A stretch of DNA of 64,000 nucleotides, taken from Melanocharis versteri (taxonomy: Eukaryota > Chordata > Aves > Passeriformes > Melanocharitidae). A program made the position numbers and the translations under genes. Shown here one piece after another: positions 51,259 through 62,933 of the stretch. The stretch is from NCBI GenBank assembly GCA_013397845.1, contig VZTG01003804.1:313425-377424 (forward strand), written 5' to 3'. Under the pieces are notes generated by a model. That model worked only from the letters and a program-made list of their open reading frames with translations. It was not told the origin of the DNA and did no database searches. Within the stretch, counting starts at the first letter, position 1, and each line of letters opens with the position of its first letter.

Positions 51259-52329
51259 TGTAGTGGGCTGACACCATCTGGATGCCAGGCATCCGTCAAA
51301 GCCAATCTCTCACTCCCCTCTGCAGCTAGACAAAGGACAGCAAACATAACTAAGGATTCATGAGTTGAGGTAAGGACAGAGAGAGATCCCTGACCAAATA
51401 TTGTCAAGGGCAAAACAGACTCGAATTAGAAATAGAAATGAATTTATTACTAACAAGATCAGAGCAGGATAATGAGAAGAAAATAAGACCTTAAAAACAC
51501 CTTCCCGTCACCTGTCCCTCGTTTCCATCTCTGCCTTCTCTTCCAGAGGTGCAGGAAGACAGGGAATGGGGGTTATGATCAGTTCATCACTCATTGTTTC
51601 TCCCGCTGCTCAGGGAGAGGAGTCCTTCCCCTGCTGCACCATGGTGTCCCTCTCATAGGAGACAGTTCTCCAGGAACTTCCGCAACGTGAATCCATCTCA
51701 CGAGCAACAGATCTCTGCAAACTGCTCTAAGATGAATCCATCCCACAGGCAACAGTCCTCTCCAGACTGCTGCAGTGTGGGTCGCTCTTCCACAGGGTGC
51801 AGTTCTTCAAGGACAGGCTGCTCCAGAATTGGCCTCTCTCTCCATGGACCTCCCATGGGGTCACAGCCTCCTCTCAGGCATCCACCTGCTCCAGTGTGTG
51901 CCTCCTCCAGGGGCTGCAGGTGGATCTCTGCATCCCCGTGGTCTTCCATGGGCTGCAGGGGCACAGCTGCCTCCCCATGGGCTGGACCATTGGCTGCAGA
52001 GAAATCTCAGCTCTGGCACCTGAAGTACCTCCTCCCCTCCTCCTCTGACCACGGTGTCTGCAGAGTTGCTCCTCACACATATTCTCACCCTGCTCTTCTC
52101 CAGCCACAATTACATCTGTGCAATAACTTCTTTTTTTCCTTCTTCTTAAATACGTTATCACAGAGGCATTACCATCATTTCTGATTGGCCCAGCCTTGAC
52201 CAGAGGCACATCCATCTTTGGAGCTGCCAGAGATTGGCTCTGCTGGACATGGAGGAAGCTTCTGGCAGCTTCTCACAGAAGCACCCGTAGCATCCCGCTA
52301 CCAAAGCTTGGCAAAGCAAACCCAATATA
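51259..52329 (-). mobile_element. Solo LTR of a second avian ERV family (reverse), about 1.07 kb
   Basis: On the forward strand it opens with TGTAGTGGGCTGACACCATC and closes with 'gcaaagcaaacccaatata'. I recognise the long bird LTR type of which this is an antisense copy. In sense (reverse) it runs: a 'gctgccagaagcttcctcc' region, 'gccaatcag' CCAAT-like boxes, a TATA-like 'gtatttaagaag' (forward 52144-52155), a GC-rich block of degenerate 45-bp repeats, 'gtaataaattcattt' as the poly(A) signal (forward 51443-51448), then 'gagtctgttttgcccttgac' and the 3' end. Flanks GGAAT (51254-51258) and GGACT (52330-52334) match at 4 of 5 bases, a plausible 5-bp target duplication. No internal viral genes are present. 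Whether it belongs to ERVK or ERVL I cannot say. Confidence 0.85.
51642..51822. repeat. Degenerate 45-bp tandem repeats inside the LTR
   Basis: Related units begin near 51642, 51688, 51733 and 51778, spaced 45-46 bp. Each has the pattern 'tgnntccntcncanngg...cag' followed by 'ctgctc' or similar; for example 'tgaatccatctcacgagcaacag' and 'tgaatccatcccacaggcaacag'. More diverged units may continue to about 51950. The period is a multiple of three, which keeps frames open on both strands. Confidence 0.8.
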
Positions 52330-53488
52330 GGACTCACTCAGGATATCATCACATTTCAGCCCTGTATCAGCATTTTTACAAAATTTCTCCTAAGTGAAAT
52401 ATATCACTTCCTTCTGCCTGGAGTTGTATAAGTTATGTTATTTCAGGCCCAATAATAGTCAGAGTTGGCATGCAGTATTGTCAGAAGTGGCTAGATGGGT
52501 AGGATTAATATCTTCTGTATTGGAGACATGATATGAAAATGACATTGGCATTATATATGAATGAATTAGTCAGGACAGCAGAAACTTATGTCCCAAATTA
52601 AATTTGTTTTTTAACCCATCACAGAATCAAATACCAAAATAAGATGATGTCGTATTTCCCTAACAACATTAGCTATCCCTTAATAGTTTAAAGAAGCATT
52701 GCAAAAGTGTTCATGGCATGTGTACAAAATCTGTCCTTCTGATGTCTCCTTAAGTCCATTTTTCCTGTGACTTATGCTTCCGGATGTCCATGAATTTTAC
52801 TAATGCAAACCATGTGTAAGTCTCTGATGGGTGTTGGTACTTTGGTATCGTGCAGACAGAGGTATAAGGGTGGTTTGAATTGCAACCCTCTCTGTGGAAA
52901 AATAAAGGGAGCAAACCCTAAAACAGCAGGAAGAGAATTAGTAGTTTGACCATGGAGGCTGTAAAAATTTTTGTTACACCATGAACCCCATCACCAATTT
53001 CTCTCTATACCAAAACTAATTAACCAGCCCCAATTTTCAGTTAATTTTTTAGTTGAAACATATTACATTCATGCGTTTTTAATACAGTGTTTAGCCTGCA
53101 TATCGCTTAGAATATCATATGTCAGGGTAAAGCTTGAGATAAAGTACAGTTTATGTTTAATAATGTAAGAGTAATTACCTGAACTGGTGTATGATTTACA
53201 TAGCACATGTTGTGTTACAAAGTACAGTCTGTGTCTCAAATTCTTCCTTCCTTAAAATGTTTATTATTTCAATAGTTATCAATATTGGAAATGTTTGCAG
53301 CAACTAATTTTAGTACAATTTATATAGTAAGCATAGTTTCTCCCAATGTTAACTATTTTGAACCATTCTTTTTTAAAAATTTTCTTTCTATATCTTTATG
53401 CCTGAAATAATTATAAAATAAGCACTGGGCTTTCAAAATATCTCAGAGGGTTCTCAAATACTTTAGTGATGAACAATATGCACATAGT
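52330..53488. other. Non-coding DNA, nothing recognised
   Basis: AT-rich sequence after the LTR. No gene or element identified. Confidence 0.6.
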
Positions 53489-53556
53489 GAAAAAAGTGGG
53501 GAAAAGGGAAGGGAAGGAGGGCAAGAGTGGAAGTGAGGGGAAGGAAGAGGAGGGGG
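53489..53556 (+). repeat. G-rich polypurine tract with G-quadruplex motif
   Basis: About 68 bases that are almost all purine. GGGG-AAAA-GGG-AA-GGG-AAGGA-GGG at 53498-53521 satisfies the four-run G-quadruplex pattern on the forward strand. The tract ends in 'gaggaggggg'. Confidence 0.85.
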
Positions 53557-53647
53557 TTTTGGATCTCACTGTAGATATGAGTCATGAAAGGGGTTTTTAA
53601 ATTGCATTTGAAAACCTCACAATTATTGCATTGCAAGTAATTAAGTC

Positions 53648-53720
53648 TTTTTTTTTTTTTTTTTCCTTGGGAATTTTTTGGGTTAGGTTTTCAGGGTTTT
53701 GTTTGTTTGTTTGTTTGTTT
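53648..53720. repeat. T17 run and (TTTG)n repeat
   Basis: A run of 17 T at 53648-53664, a short T/G-rich spacer, and then about five TTTG units at 53697-53720. It is the same low-complexity class as the other T/G tracts. Confidence 0.9.
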
Positions 53721-56700
53721 TCTTTGGTTTGATTTTCATTTCAGTACCCATTCTTCACGCTTTGGTCAAGTCAATTGTTTTTAAATTTTAGTATTAATTT
53801 TTGATTTATTTGTATTTGTCACCATAACATAAAATGTCTTTCTACTACTTGTTATGGTTCTATATAATTTACTGCAATTCCAGATGTGATTTGAAGTAAA
53901 GCTTATAAAAAAAGAGACATATTTTTTTTTCAAGAACAAAAGAATTATTTGTTGAATGTTTGGGACAGACAATTTTTCTATATGTTTGAATAAATGTTTG
54001 GTCATATTTTTACATGGCAACCCATATATGTGTGTGAGAATTGTTATACTACTCAAAAATGTTTTAAATATTCTCTCAGAGCACAAAGGGGGAGAAACAG
54101 AGAAATTATATATGTGCATGTGAACTGCCTTTGAGATTCACGACTTCTGCCAGATGAGAAAATGCTCCTTGAGAGATGAGTCCACAAGAAAATTCTGTTT
54201 TTGTGAAAACCTCAGGTGTTTCAGATTACTAATCAGATTCTTTTTTGACAAAATTAAAAGGTTCACTTCGGGAGAGTATTTCATGCACTTCAACTGCTAA
54301 AGCATGCTCAGTTCAACTCAGCCAAGCATAGCTAAAGCCAGTCCAAATTAAACTCTTCTGCAAGGCACATAGTGTAGACATCGCATCGTCAGTGAGAATG
54401 TTTGTCTCTACAAACACAGCCTTGTTGGGCCACACAACTTGTTGCAGCAAAGAGAGCCACATGTTGTCCTATTAAGAAGCTTTGGCCAAGCATTTTTTAC
54501 ATCCATGTTAACAAAAAAAGGTATTTGATCTGGTTTTACAGGAAAGGGCCAGACACAACAAAACATGGATATAACCACAGGGAACTTCTGTCATTCAGAT
54601 CATGTGATTCTTACACTACCCATGAGGCATCCTTTTGATTTTCCTGAGGAACACCTCCACTGATGTTTGTTACAATGCTGTGCTTTTTCATAGGACACGT
54701 TATGTTGTTTAGAGCTATCTCTACAGTATTTAAAATGGATTACAAAAAAGACATACTAGAATGTGATATTTAATCAAAATGGACAGCATTGTGACTAATG
54801 TGATTTGGATGGGTTTGGCTATCCACTTCTGTTTGAATCTCCTTAGATCAAATCTGAAAACATTAAAATATTGGAATTAAAATTGTGATAATTTTTTAAA
54901 TCTTTTTTTTTTTTTACTTTAATGCCAACTTGAAGATTAGTCTGTACATGAGTAATGTCAGACTAGCTGTATGAGTACAAAGACACATATCTATTTATGC
55001 TCTATCAATGAATAATTTGTTGCACTTGTCAAATAATGAGGAAAATATAGGACAATTTTTACTAATTTGTGTTTTGTAACATACTTGAAAGGTCACTGAA
55101 ATAACTTAAAATTATTGTGAGTCATCAGAAAATACAAGCGTCAAATTTTCCAGAAGATAACATCTACCTGACTTTACAGAAAGTAACATGTTTTTTTGAG
55201 ACTGCAAATCTTCTGCCTGTATTGTCAGAAAAAAGCAAGAGAACTGTTTCAGAGGAATAACAACTGGGATCTTTAGATATGCTCCTTACATTTACCTTTC
55301 CTTTTCCCTCTGATCATCCTTCCTGTTTCTAAGCTACAGTAAGTTTAGTGCTCTTTATAAAATGCTAGTTAATGTATTTACTTTTTGGCCAGTCATGTAT
55401 GTTCTCCATACTGTTGTGAATGTGAACACGCATGCTGTCGTTTCATGTGGCTGGGCGACTTTATGGCTACATATCTTTATGGCTCAATGTATCACCTGAA
55501 CACATAAACATGGATACACATACAGAGGGAAAACAAGGGAAGATTAGAAGTAATATTTCATTTAATAATTTCTGAAGGGGGTATAGAATCTTAGACTTTG
55601 CAACTTTTAATAGAATTTGCTATTTTCTGACTGAAAAATCTTACAAGATTGTGTGTCACAATAATGATATACAATAAGTGAACACATTTTTTAACTTCAT
55701 TCTGGTAAAAAGTTTATAATACAATTAAAGTAAATAATAGAAAGAAGTAATCAAATGGCATGATTTTTAATATAAGGTCATGGAATCTCTTTAAATGGTT
55801 TTTTTTTCTCAGTTCCACATATTTGAAAAATGCATGGAAAATAAAATTATCTTTAGCAGATTATCTACACAATGGTGATTGACACACAAATAAAAACTAT
55901 TAAAGGTTTACATATTCCTTTACCCTTGTTTGTTTTATTAAGCCTGAAATGAATCTAAGATTTGAAGAGAAATAAATATTGCAAATTTTAAATTAACAGC
56001 TATCAGGAGAAAAACCCTAGAGGTTCATTCACCCTTAAAATATAACTTAATGATGTCTAAAAAAAATTTTATTGACAGTAACAAATCCAGTAGAGTTCCT
56101 ATAAAAAGAATGTCCCCTGAGTAGAGAAGCTATTGGAAATGACAGCAATTAAATCAAGCTTATGAAATATTTAGACTCATTCCAAGGTGAATTTGTTTCA
56201 GTGAATACCAGCTATTAGACCAGGTAATGGAAGAAAGAGAAGATTGAAAGAAATATATGTATACAGAATTAATAAATTTGGCGTTTTCATAAAAGGGGAT
56301 GGACTTTATTAGAATATATGTTAAACACTTTCTGATGATCCTGACTAACTGGATGCAGAAGAATAAGGAAGGAGAGAATTGGTGCAAATAGTGTTACAGA
56401 CGTGTAAGCAGTACATTTGTCATTGCAGACACATAGTTACCAAGCAGAAAACTCAGCGAATTTTAGTGAAGAAAAAAAGAAAAATAAGATCACAAACCAC
56501 TTTAATTACTTGCAAATGCTGTTGATGTCTTTTCTTCTTCATGTGCTTTGCAAAAATGGATGATTTGTAGATAGTAATTTTTATGTATTGCCTTTAACAA
56601 CTCTATTATGTTCTGGAAAAAAGATAGCATATTTATCCAGCTTAACAGGCCACTCTGGGAGCAGTGATAACAGAAAAATCCACCTGAAGCAAGCAAGGAT

Positions 56701-57754
56701 TTTGATGTTCTGTATATGCGAATCTGATTTTTGGAGTCATAAGAAGAGCTCCTAAACAGCTTGTATGGAAGTGAAATTACAGCTAAAAAAAGGGTGTTTT
56801 ATGGATAAGACTTTCTCATAGCAAATTACATGCTTTTATCCCTACCTAATTAAAATTCCATTTTAGCAAAACAAAGACTGTAATATAAGGTATTGATAAT
56901 TGTTCTTTCTGATAGAAATTCAGGGATACTGCTCTTCAGTACATTGCAGAGGTTTTCTTTATGCCTAAGGTATGTCAAGATGTACACAAATGTGAGAACA
57001 AAAAATTACAATATTGAATAATTCTCTCTGCAAATGAAATAAAAAATCCCAAAGCCCAAACAACAAAAAACTGAAACCTAGGAGCTAAGCCACAGCCTTT
57101 TGTACTTCTGCTTGAGAAAGCTTCCAGCTGTGATTGCAGCTTCAAGAACATTTTCCATGTAAACTTAAGTTTTACTTTCGAAGGATCCTCTTCACCTAGA
57201 TGTTGTTTAGAGACTTAATCTTGTAGCATCTTTTGGGATTGATTTACCAGCATTAGTATTAGCAAAGATAACTTATACCTGTTAAGATCATGGTACTCAA
57301 ATTTATCTAGTTTTATGTTTCTTAACATCTGTTTACATGAAAGCCCTTTCTGCAAGTGGGTAGAAACGGATGTAGGACAACAGTACAATCTATCGCACTC
57401 ACTATGATGTTACCTGGATTGTGGTCAGTCAGGCCTCCAGAAATGGCTGCCAGAACTTCAGAAAAAATTCTCTCAGTTTCTTATGATTTACCCCATCACC
57501 AGCAGTGACTACTCTCATTGTTCAGTTTTATAAATGTGTGTTTTCTTCTTATGCTTTTCTATGTGAAAACATCCAGGTTTCTGGTTATCAGTGAAAGCGT
57601 TTAAACTGAGTTTTTACAAGCAAATTAGGAGTACTCACAAGCTTTCTTTTTACATTCCCCATAAGAATAGCTGAGAGAGAAACAGCTACTCCTTCTTCTT
57701 GGTTGGGTGGCATCTTAAATATCTCAAAGATTCCTGCAGCAATCGTGTCTGCGG
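53721..57754. other. Non-coding DNA, nothing recognised
   Basis: About 4 kb of AT-rich sequence with T runs (53923-53931, 54905-54915). No gene or element identified. Open frames are at most about 112 codons with no domain. Confidence 0.6.
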
Positions 57755-58870
57755 GGTTGCAGAGGTTTGAGGGCTGGGACAGGCCAGTCCGTCTCATCTC
57801 TGTGCCTGGCAAGATCAGGAAGCAGATCCTCCCGGAAGCTATGCTGAGGCACATGGAAAATAAGGAGGGGGTTTGTGACAGCCAGCATGGCTTCTTTAAG
57901 GGCAAACCACGATGACAAATGTGGTGACTTTCTGTAGAGGGATTATGGTATTGCTGGATAAGGGATGAGCAACTGACATAGCTTACCTAGACTTACGCAA
58001 AGCATCTGACATCGTGCTGCAAGACATCCTTGTATCTAAACTAGAGAGACACAGATTTGAAAGATGGACCACTTTTTGGATAACAAATTGATTGGATGGC
58101 CACACTAAAAGATCTGTGGTCAGTGATTTGATGTCCAAGGAGAGATCAGGGATGAGCAGAGTTCCTCAGGGACTGGCACCAGGACCAGTGCTGTTCAGCA
58201 CCTTTGTCAGTGACATGGACAGTGGGATTGAGTGTACTGTTGACAAGCTTCCTGATGACACCAAGCTGTGTGGTGCAGTCGACATGCTGGAGGGAAGAGA
58301 TGCCATCCAAAGGGACCTTGACGGGCTGGAGAAGTGGGTCTGTGTGAACCTCACGATGTTCAACAAGGCCAAATGCAAGGTCCTGCACCTGGGTCAGAGT
58401 AATCCCAAGCACAAATACAGGCTGGGTGGTGAACGGATTGAAAGCACTCCTGAGGAGAAAGATTTGGATGTGTTGGTTGACAAGAAGCTCAACATGACCC
58501 AGCAATGCGTGTTTGCAGCCCAGAAAGCCAGCTATATCCTGGCTGCAACAAAAGCAGTGTGGCCAGCAGGTCCAGAGAGGTGATTCTCTCCCTCTACTCT
58601 GCTCTTGTGAGACCCCAACTGGAATGCTGCATCCAGCTCTTGGGTCCCCCCCACAAGAAGGATGTGAACCTGTTGGACTGTGTCCAGAGGAGGGCCACGA
58701 AGATGATCAGAGGGCTGGAGCTCCTCTCCAAAGAAGACAGGCTGAGAGAGTCTAGTGGAAAGTGCCCCTTACCGTGGCATGGGAGGTTTGGAGGTAGATT
58801 ATCTTGAAGGTCCCTTGCGATCCAAACCATTCCAAGTCATTCCATGATTCTATGATTCTAGGATTCTGTG
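57755..58870 (+). mobile_element. CR1 LINE fragment: reverse transcriptase to 3' tail, with deletion
   Basis: The start corresponds to the palm region of the CR1 reverse transcriptase: a frame at 57776 reads VRLISVPGKIRKQILPEAML, then SQHGFFKGK, then stops. The frame from 58092 to 58583 (163 codons) is the best-kept part. It reads VPQGLAPGPVLFSTFVSDMD, then DKLPDDTKL, where the catalytic FADD motif has become LPDD; then KWVCVNLTMFNKAKCKVLHL. After a frameshift near 58565 the post-RT region continues (REVILSLYSALVRPQLECC, QRRATKMIRGLELL) up to about 58755. It then jumps directly to the last part of the 3' UTR ('agtgccccttaccgtggcatggg', 'atcttgaaggtcccttgcgatcc') and the octamer tail 'ccatgattctatgattctaggattctg'. 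So an internal piece between the post-RT region and the UTR end is missing. It is non-functional. Confidence 0.93.
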
Positions 58871-59011
58871 ACACATTCATATAAGACAAAGTAAAGTAAA
58901 AAAAAGGTAATCTACCGCCTTAAAAAAGTGCGCTTTTTTGAGCAAAACAGTAAATTGTTATCAAATAAAATGTCTGTAAAATAAAATAAGACACTTTTTT
59001 GTGTACATATA
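58871..59011. other. Short AT-rich spacer
   Basis: AT-rich sequence between the CR1 tail and the possible LTR fragment. Nothing recognised. Confidence 0.5.
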
Positions 59012-59300
59012 TGTTGTGAGTTGACACGTACATGTAGCCAAGGGCAACCATCAAACCACAGCTGAAATGCAAAGAGTGGATTTATTTAATTACCTCAAAA
59101 ACAACACACAGGCACACAGACTCTGTTAGGCTCAGTTCATCCTAGCTGACAGCAAGGGCAGGGGCTCACCTGCCTCACTATAACAAAAGGCTTCCACAAG
59201 TGTCTGAGAGTGTGTTATCTCTTCACAGGAATTCTGCTTCTCAAAACAGGCAGAGGATGAGCAACACTAGGCATAATAAATGGAGTTTTCTCACACTGAC
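59012..59300 (-). mobile_element. Possible LTR fragment (reverse)
   Basis: The forward strand begins TGTTGTGAGTTGACACG and contains 'tagccaagggcaaccatcaaacc', resembling the end of the 51.3-kb LTR family (TGTAGTGGGCTGACACC ... 'gccaggcatccgtcaaagcc'). On the reverse strand 'gtaattaaataaatccac' supplies an AATAAA signal (forward near 59078-59085). This would be an R-U5 end read leftwards. The right border is unknown and the match is weak. It lies between two CR1 fragments. Confidence 0.35.
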
Positions 59301-59514
59301 ACTTTTACCATTTGCAGCTGCAAGGTCAATTTGAGAGAAACTATTCCCTCCTCCCCACCAAATCTCCAGGTTTAACTCTTTAATCCAAATGATGTAAAAA
59401 TGCTGGAAAAAACCTTCTAAATCGGATACATTCAACGAATAAGTAAATTCAATGTTTGTAGCTTTCCACGACACCCAAAATTTTATTCTTTGTAGAGTGA
59501 AATGTATTTCCTAA

Positions 59515-60150
59515 CTACCTTATATCACCAGGATAAACAGTGACAACAGATACGAAAAAGGCTGATACGCTCAACAGCACTTTTGCCTCAGTTTTCAACA
59601 GTAATCTCTCTTCTCACATCTCTTAAGCCCCTGAATCTTAAGTCAGGGAATAGGGAGTGAAGTCCTTTCCATCATAAGTGAAGATCAAGTTAGCCACTAC
59701 CGAAAAAACCTGAACATATATATGTCCATGGACCCTGAGATGACATATCCCATGGTTGTGAGGGAATTGACTGATTCAGTTGCAAAACCATTCTCCATCA
59801 TACCTCAAAAGTCATGTGATTAGAAAAATTGAAACACCATGTCCATTTTTAGAAAGGAAAATAGGATGAACACTGGGAACTACTGACCAATCAGCCTCAC
59901 CTCTGTAAGATCATGGAACAGGTCATCCTGGAAGAGATGTTGAAACATACGGAAGACAGAGCCACATATGTCATATATTTATGCTTCTGATTGGCTTTTG
60001 GTATGGTCCCCCACAACATTCTTGCCCCTCAGCTGGAGAGATATAGGTTTGAAAAGTGGACTGTTAGCTGGATAACACCTTGTCTACATGGCTGCATATA
60101 AGAGTTACAGTCGATGGTTCAATGTCCAAGTGGCAACTAGGGATTGAAAA
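59515..60150 (+). mobile_element. CR1 LINE fragment: region before and into RT, truncated at both ends
   Basis: The beginning matches the linker between endonuclease and reverse transcriptase ('gaaaaaggctgatacgctcaacagcacttttgcctcagttttc', compare AEVLNAFFASVF in CR1 proteins). Then 'gaactactgaccaatcagcctcacctctg' corresponds to NYRPISLTS, and 'gatcatggaacaggtcatcctggaagagatg' to IMEQVILEEM. Directly after KHTED the sequence resumes at a later point ('tttggtatggtcccccacaacattctt', MVPHNIL, and 'tttgaaaagtggactgttagctgg', FEKWTVSW), so roughly 40-50 codons are missing. It stops before the catalytic FADD motif, with no 3' UTR or tail. Stops and frameshifts are present. Confidence 0.88.
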
Positions 60151-62338
60151 CACTAGCAAGCAAATCTGCTAACTGTAGCTACAAATTACTTTCAGTCCAA
60201 ATTACTATTTATCGGTTCAGAAATATTATAACATTCATTGGCATTTCTCTCTGGCTTTCCTAGAAGAATTCTGTATGCCCATGTTGATTAGTGTGACCAC
60301 AATGCAGCAGAAAAAAATAATCTTTGTACACCAGCATTATTTGCTGTTATAAAATAACATTCTACATGTTGCTTACTTATTAGCACCACAGATCTCTGTG
60401 CTCATGCTTTATTTTCTCTTGCAGACACTATTCATCCCAATGACTTCAATAACCCTTTCTACCCTGGGCTCATTACTTTGTTTCCTGGGACAGTCCTTCT
60501 CCCCCTAGTCCAACTTAAATTGAAAAGATATTTCTATCTGCTAAATTAGGTGCTTGAAATGTCTTTACTTGCCATATCTGAACTGCAAGTTACTACACTC
60601 CACATGACTTATAGTCTAATCAAAGTCCCAGAAGCAAAACTGGTCACAGATACAGGTAAAAATATTTTTTGGCAAAAAAGTCACTGTTGTACAATTCCAA
60701 ACTTTCTAGAGAAAATATTAATCTCAATAAATGCTGCATCTAACAAAGTATTATAACACAGAGTTTCTCCTTCAACTGAATTTTGTTGTCCATTACGGTA
60801 AGTGCAGCATTGCTGAGAGGTCTAGATCTAAAGAAGAGAAAAGGAATCTCAGATACTACATGGCATGTGAGTAGGTAACCAAACTCACACTTAGGTGTGG
60901 AAAAAAGAGTCCTTTAAAAACCAAAGAGAACTGTGAGACGACTCTAGAGTAACAGTTTCCAAAATTTGTAGGAAGGCCAAGCTGTAGAAGCAGATTAACA
61001 GTGTTTGTGCCATATTGCTTTGTGTAAACACAGTATTTCAGTGTTATTTTGCTCACCTGGTATATGTTTATTAATTTACTGTCTGTCTTTCTGTTATCTC
61101 TTTGGGAGAGAGACATTAATTATTATTAACAAAAGGTGCTCCAGTACTAATACTGCATAACTCATAACAGTTGATGGATGAGGAAGAAGAAAGTAAAAGG
61201 AGGAATTGGCTTTCAGGGTTATTTAAGGAGCAACATGTGACCTCTATAGCTTGATACATTATTTCAAATATGAAAGTTGCATTCTCTTTTTAGGAATAGA
61301 AAATTGAATTTATGGAACAAGATGGAGCATTTTCCCCAGACTATACTTTAGAAATTAAAGTTTCAAAAGACAGAAAGATTTAGAAAAAAATTTGCTCTGA
61401 TTAATAAAGGTGATAGAAATTATTGGGCAAAAAACCCCCATGTGGATTATGCAGTGAATGACCATTCCAATTTTCAACCACAAGCAGACCAAATCACCTC
61501 AATATATTTTTTCCCCTAGAATATCATCTATCTCAAAGAGGAAAAAGGCTATTAAAGTGCTAAATTACAATGTCTTGGTATGATGTGTAGTAATTAATAA
61601 GTTAGACTTGAAAAAGTGTTAAAAAAAAAAAAAAAGAGAGGCCCAGTGCCCTAGATATTGGAGATCAACTATAGGCAAGACTGAATATTTTATAATAGGA
61701 AGAATAAGAATTTCTATGACAATAGTCAGTTCTATTTTAAAACTCCAAGATCATAGCAATCTATGAATATTCATAACACCATTTTTGCTGCTTCTCAGGG
61801 GAAATCTTTCCTGGGCTCAAAATACAGATTAAAATTGACGGTAAAGAAAGGCAGTAGGGGGAGTGGGAAAGAGAAAAAAAGTTGGCTAAGACAATATGTT
61901 TAAGCAGTGAGAGAGAGAATGAAACATCCAGACCTATCTGGGGAAGGATGTAAACAACTTGGAAGTATCCAGTAATTAGGAAGAATATCTGCAAAAGCAA
62001 GGAGAAAGAATTTGAGACACAATTTTAAAATAAGGTCAGTGACCAAATGAACCAGAAGAATGAGAGTAAAAATAAATCAGAACAGGAGAAATATGGGAAA
62101 TAGTGTCTCTGTTTCCTAAATATAGGTATAAATACAGCTATATAAATAAGTATATACATGGTTGTATATACATATAAAACTATATTTTTTTTTAAACTTA
62201 ATTTTTAATCCTAAATGAAAACTGAAATCCTTCTCCACTCACTTTTACTGAGTTCAAATTCTACATTTAGGGAATATTTTTAATGTGGACTTATTGTATT
62301 TTTCCCAAAACCAAGCATTTCACTCAGCTCCTTCAGTC
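60151..62338. other. Non-coding DNA, nothing recognised
   Basis: AT-rich sequence with an A15 run at 61621-61635 and a very AT-rich patch at about 62117-62200. No gene or element identified. Confidence 0.6.
61621..61635. repeat. A15 run
   Basis: A homopolymer of A preceded by 'gtgtt' and followed by 'gagag'. No retroelement body was recognised upstream. Confidence 0.85.
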
Positions 62339-62933
62339 TGTCATGGTTTCACCCCGGCCAGCAGCCAAGCCCCATGAGTTGCTCACTCACTCCCCCAGTA
62401 GTGGAACTGGGGAGAGAACAAGAAGGGTAAAAGCCAGAAAACTCGTGCATTGAGACAAAGACAGTTCAATAGAGAAAACAAAAGCCATGCACACGAGCAA
62501 AGCAAAACAAGGAATTCATTCACATCTTCCCGTGGGCAGGCAGGTGTTCAGCCATCTCCAGGACAGCAGGGTCCCATCATGTGTGACAGTTACTTTGGAA
62601 GACAGCATCCATCACTCCAAACATTGTCCCTTCCTCCTTCTTTCCCCCACTTTATGTACTGAGCATGATGCCATATTGTCTGGAATATCTCTTTGGGCAG
62701 TTGGGGTCATCCGTCCGGGCTGTGTCTCCTCCCAAACTTTCATGCACTTCTAACCTCCTTGCCAGTGTGGCAGCATGAAAAGCAGAAAAGGCCTTGGCTC
62801 TGTGTAAGCCCTACTCAGCAATAACAAAAACACCTCTATATTATCAACCCAGTGTTCAGCATGAATCCAAAACACAGCCCCATAGTAACCACTGTGAAAA
62901 AAGTTTAACTCTACCCCACCTGAAACCAACACA
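62339..62933 (-). mobile_element. Solo LTR, avian endogenous retrovirus (ERVL-like), reverse
   Basis: This is the best-preserved of the three related LTRs. The forward strand opens with TGTCATGGTTTCACCCC and ends '...ctgaaaccaacaca'. It shares 'gagacaaagacagttcaatag' (reverse-strand poly(A) signal region, decayed to ATTGAA), 'cccgtgggcaggcaggtgttcagccatctcc', 'gagcatgatgccatattgtctgg', 'gtcagttgggg'-type wording and 'aaggccttggctctgtgtaag' with the copies at 16.1 and 45.0 kb. On the reverse strand the TATA region reads 'gtacataaagtgg' (near 62651-62663). CAGTC (62334-62338) and GAGTC (62934-62938) flank it, matching at 4 of 5 bases, as expected for the 5-bp target duplication of ERVL-type elements. 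No retroviral genes adjoin it. Confidence 0.9.

Noticed and set aside
51594..52184. Longest open frame of the window (196 codons, forward)
   Set aside because: It runs antisense through an LTR whose 45-bp repeats keep the frame open. It is Ser/Pro/Cys-rich with no domain, so it is an artefact.
58092..58583. 163-codon open frame as a host gene
   Set aside because: It is the reverse-transcriptase remnant of a CR1 LINE, with a broken catalytic motif and frameshifts on both sides.
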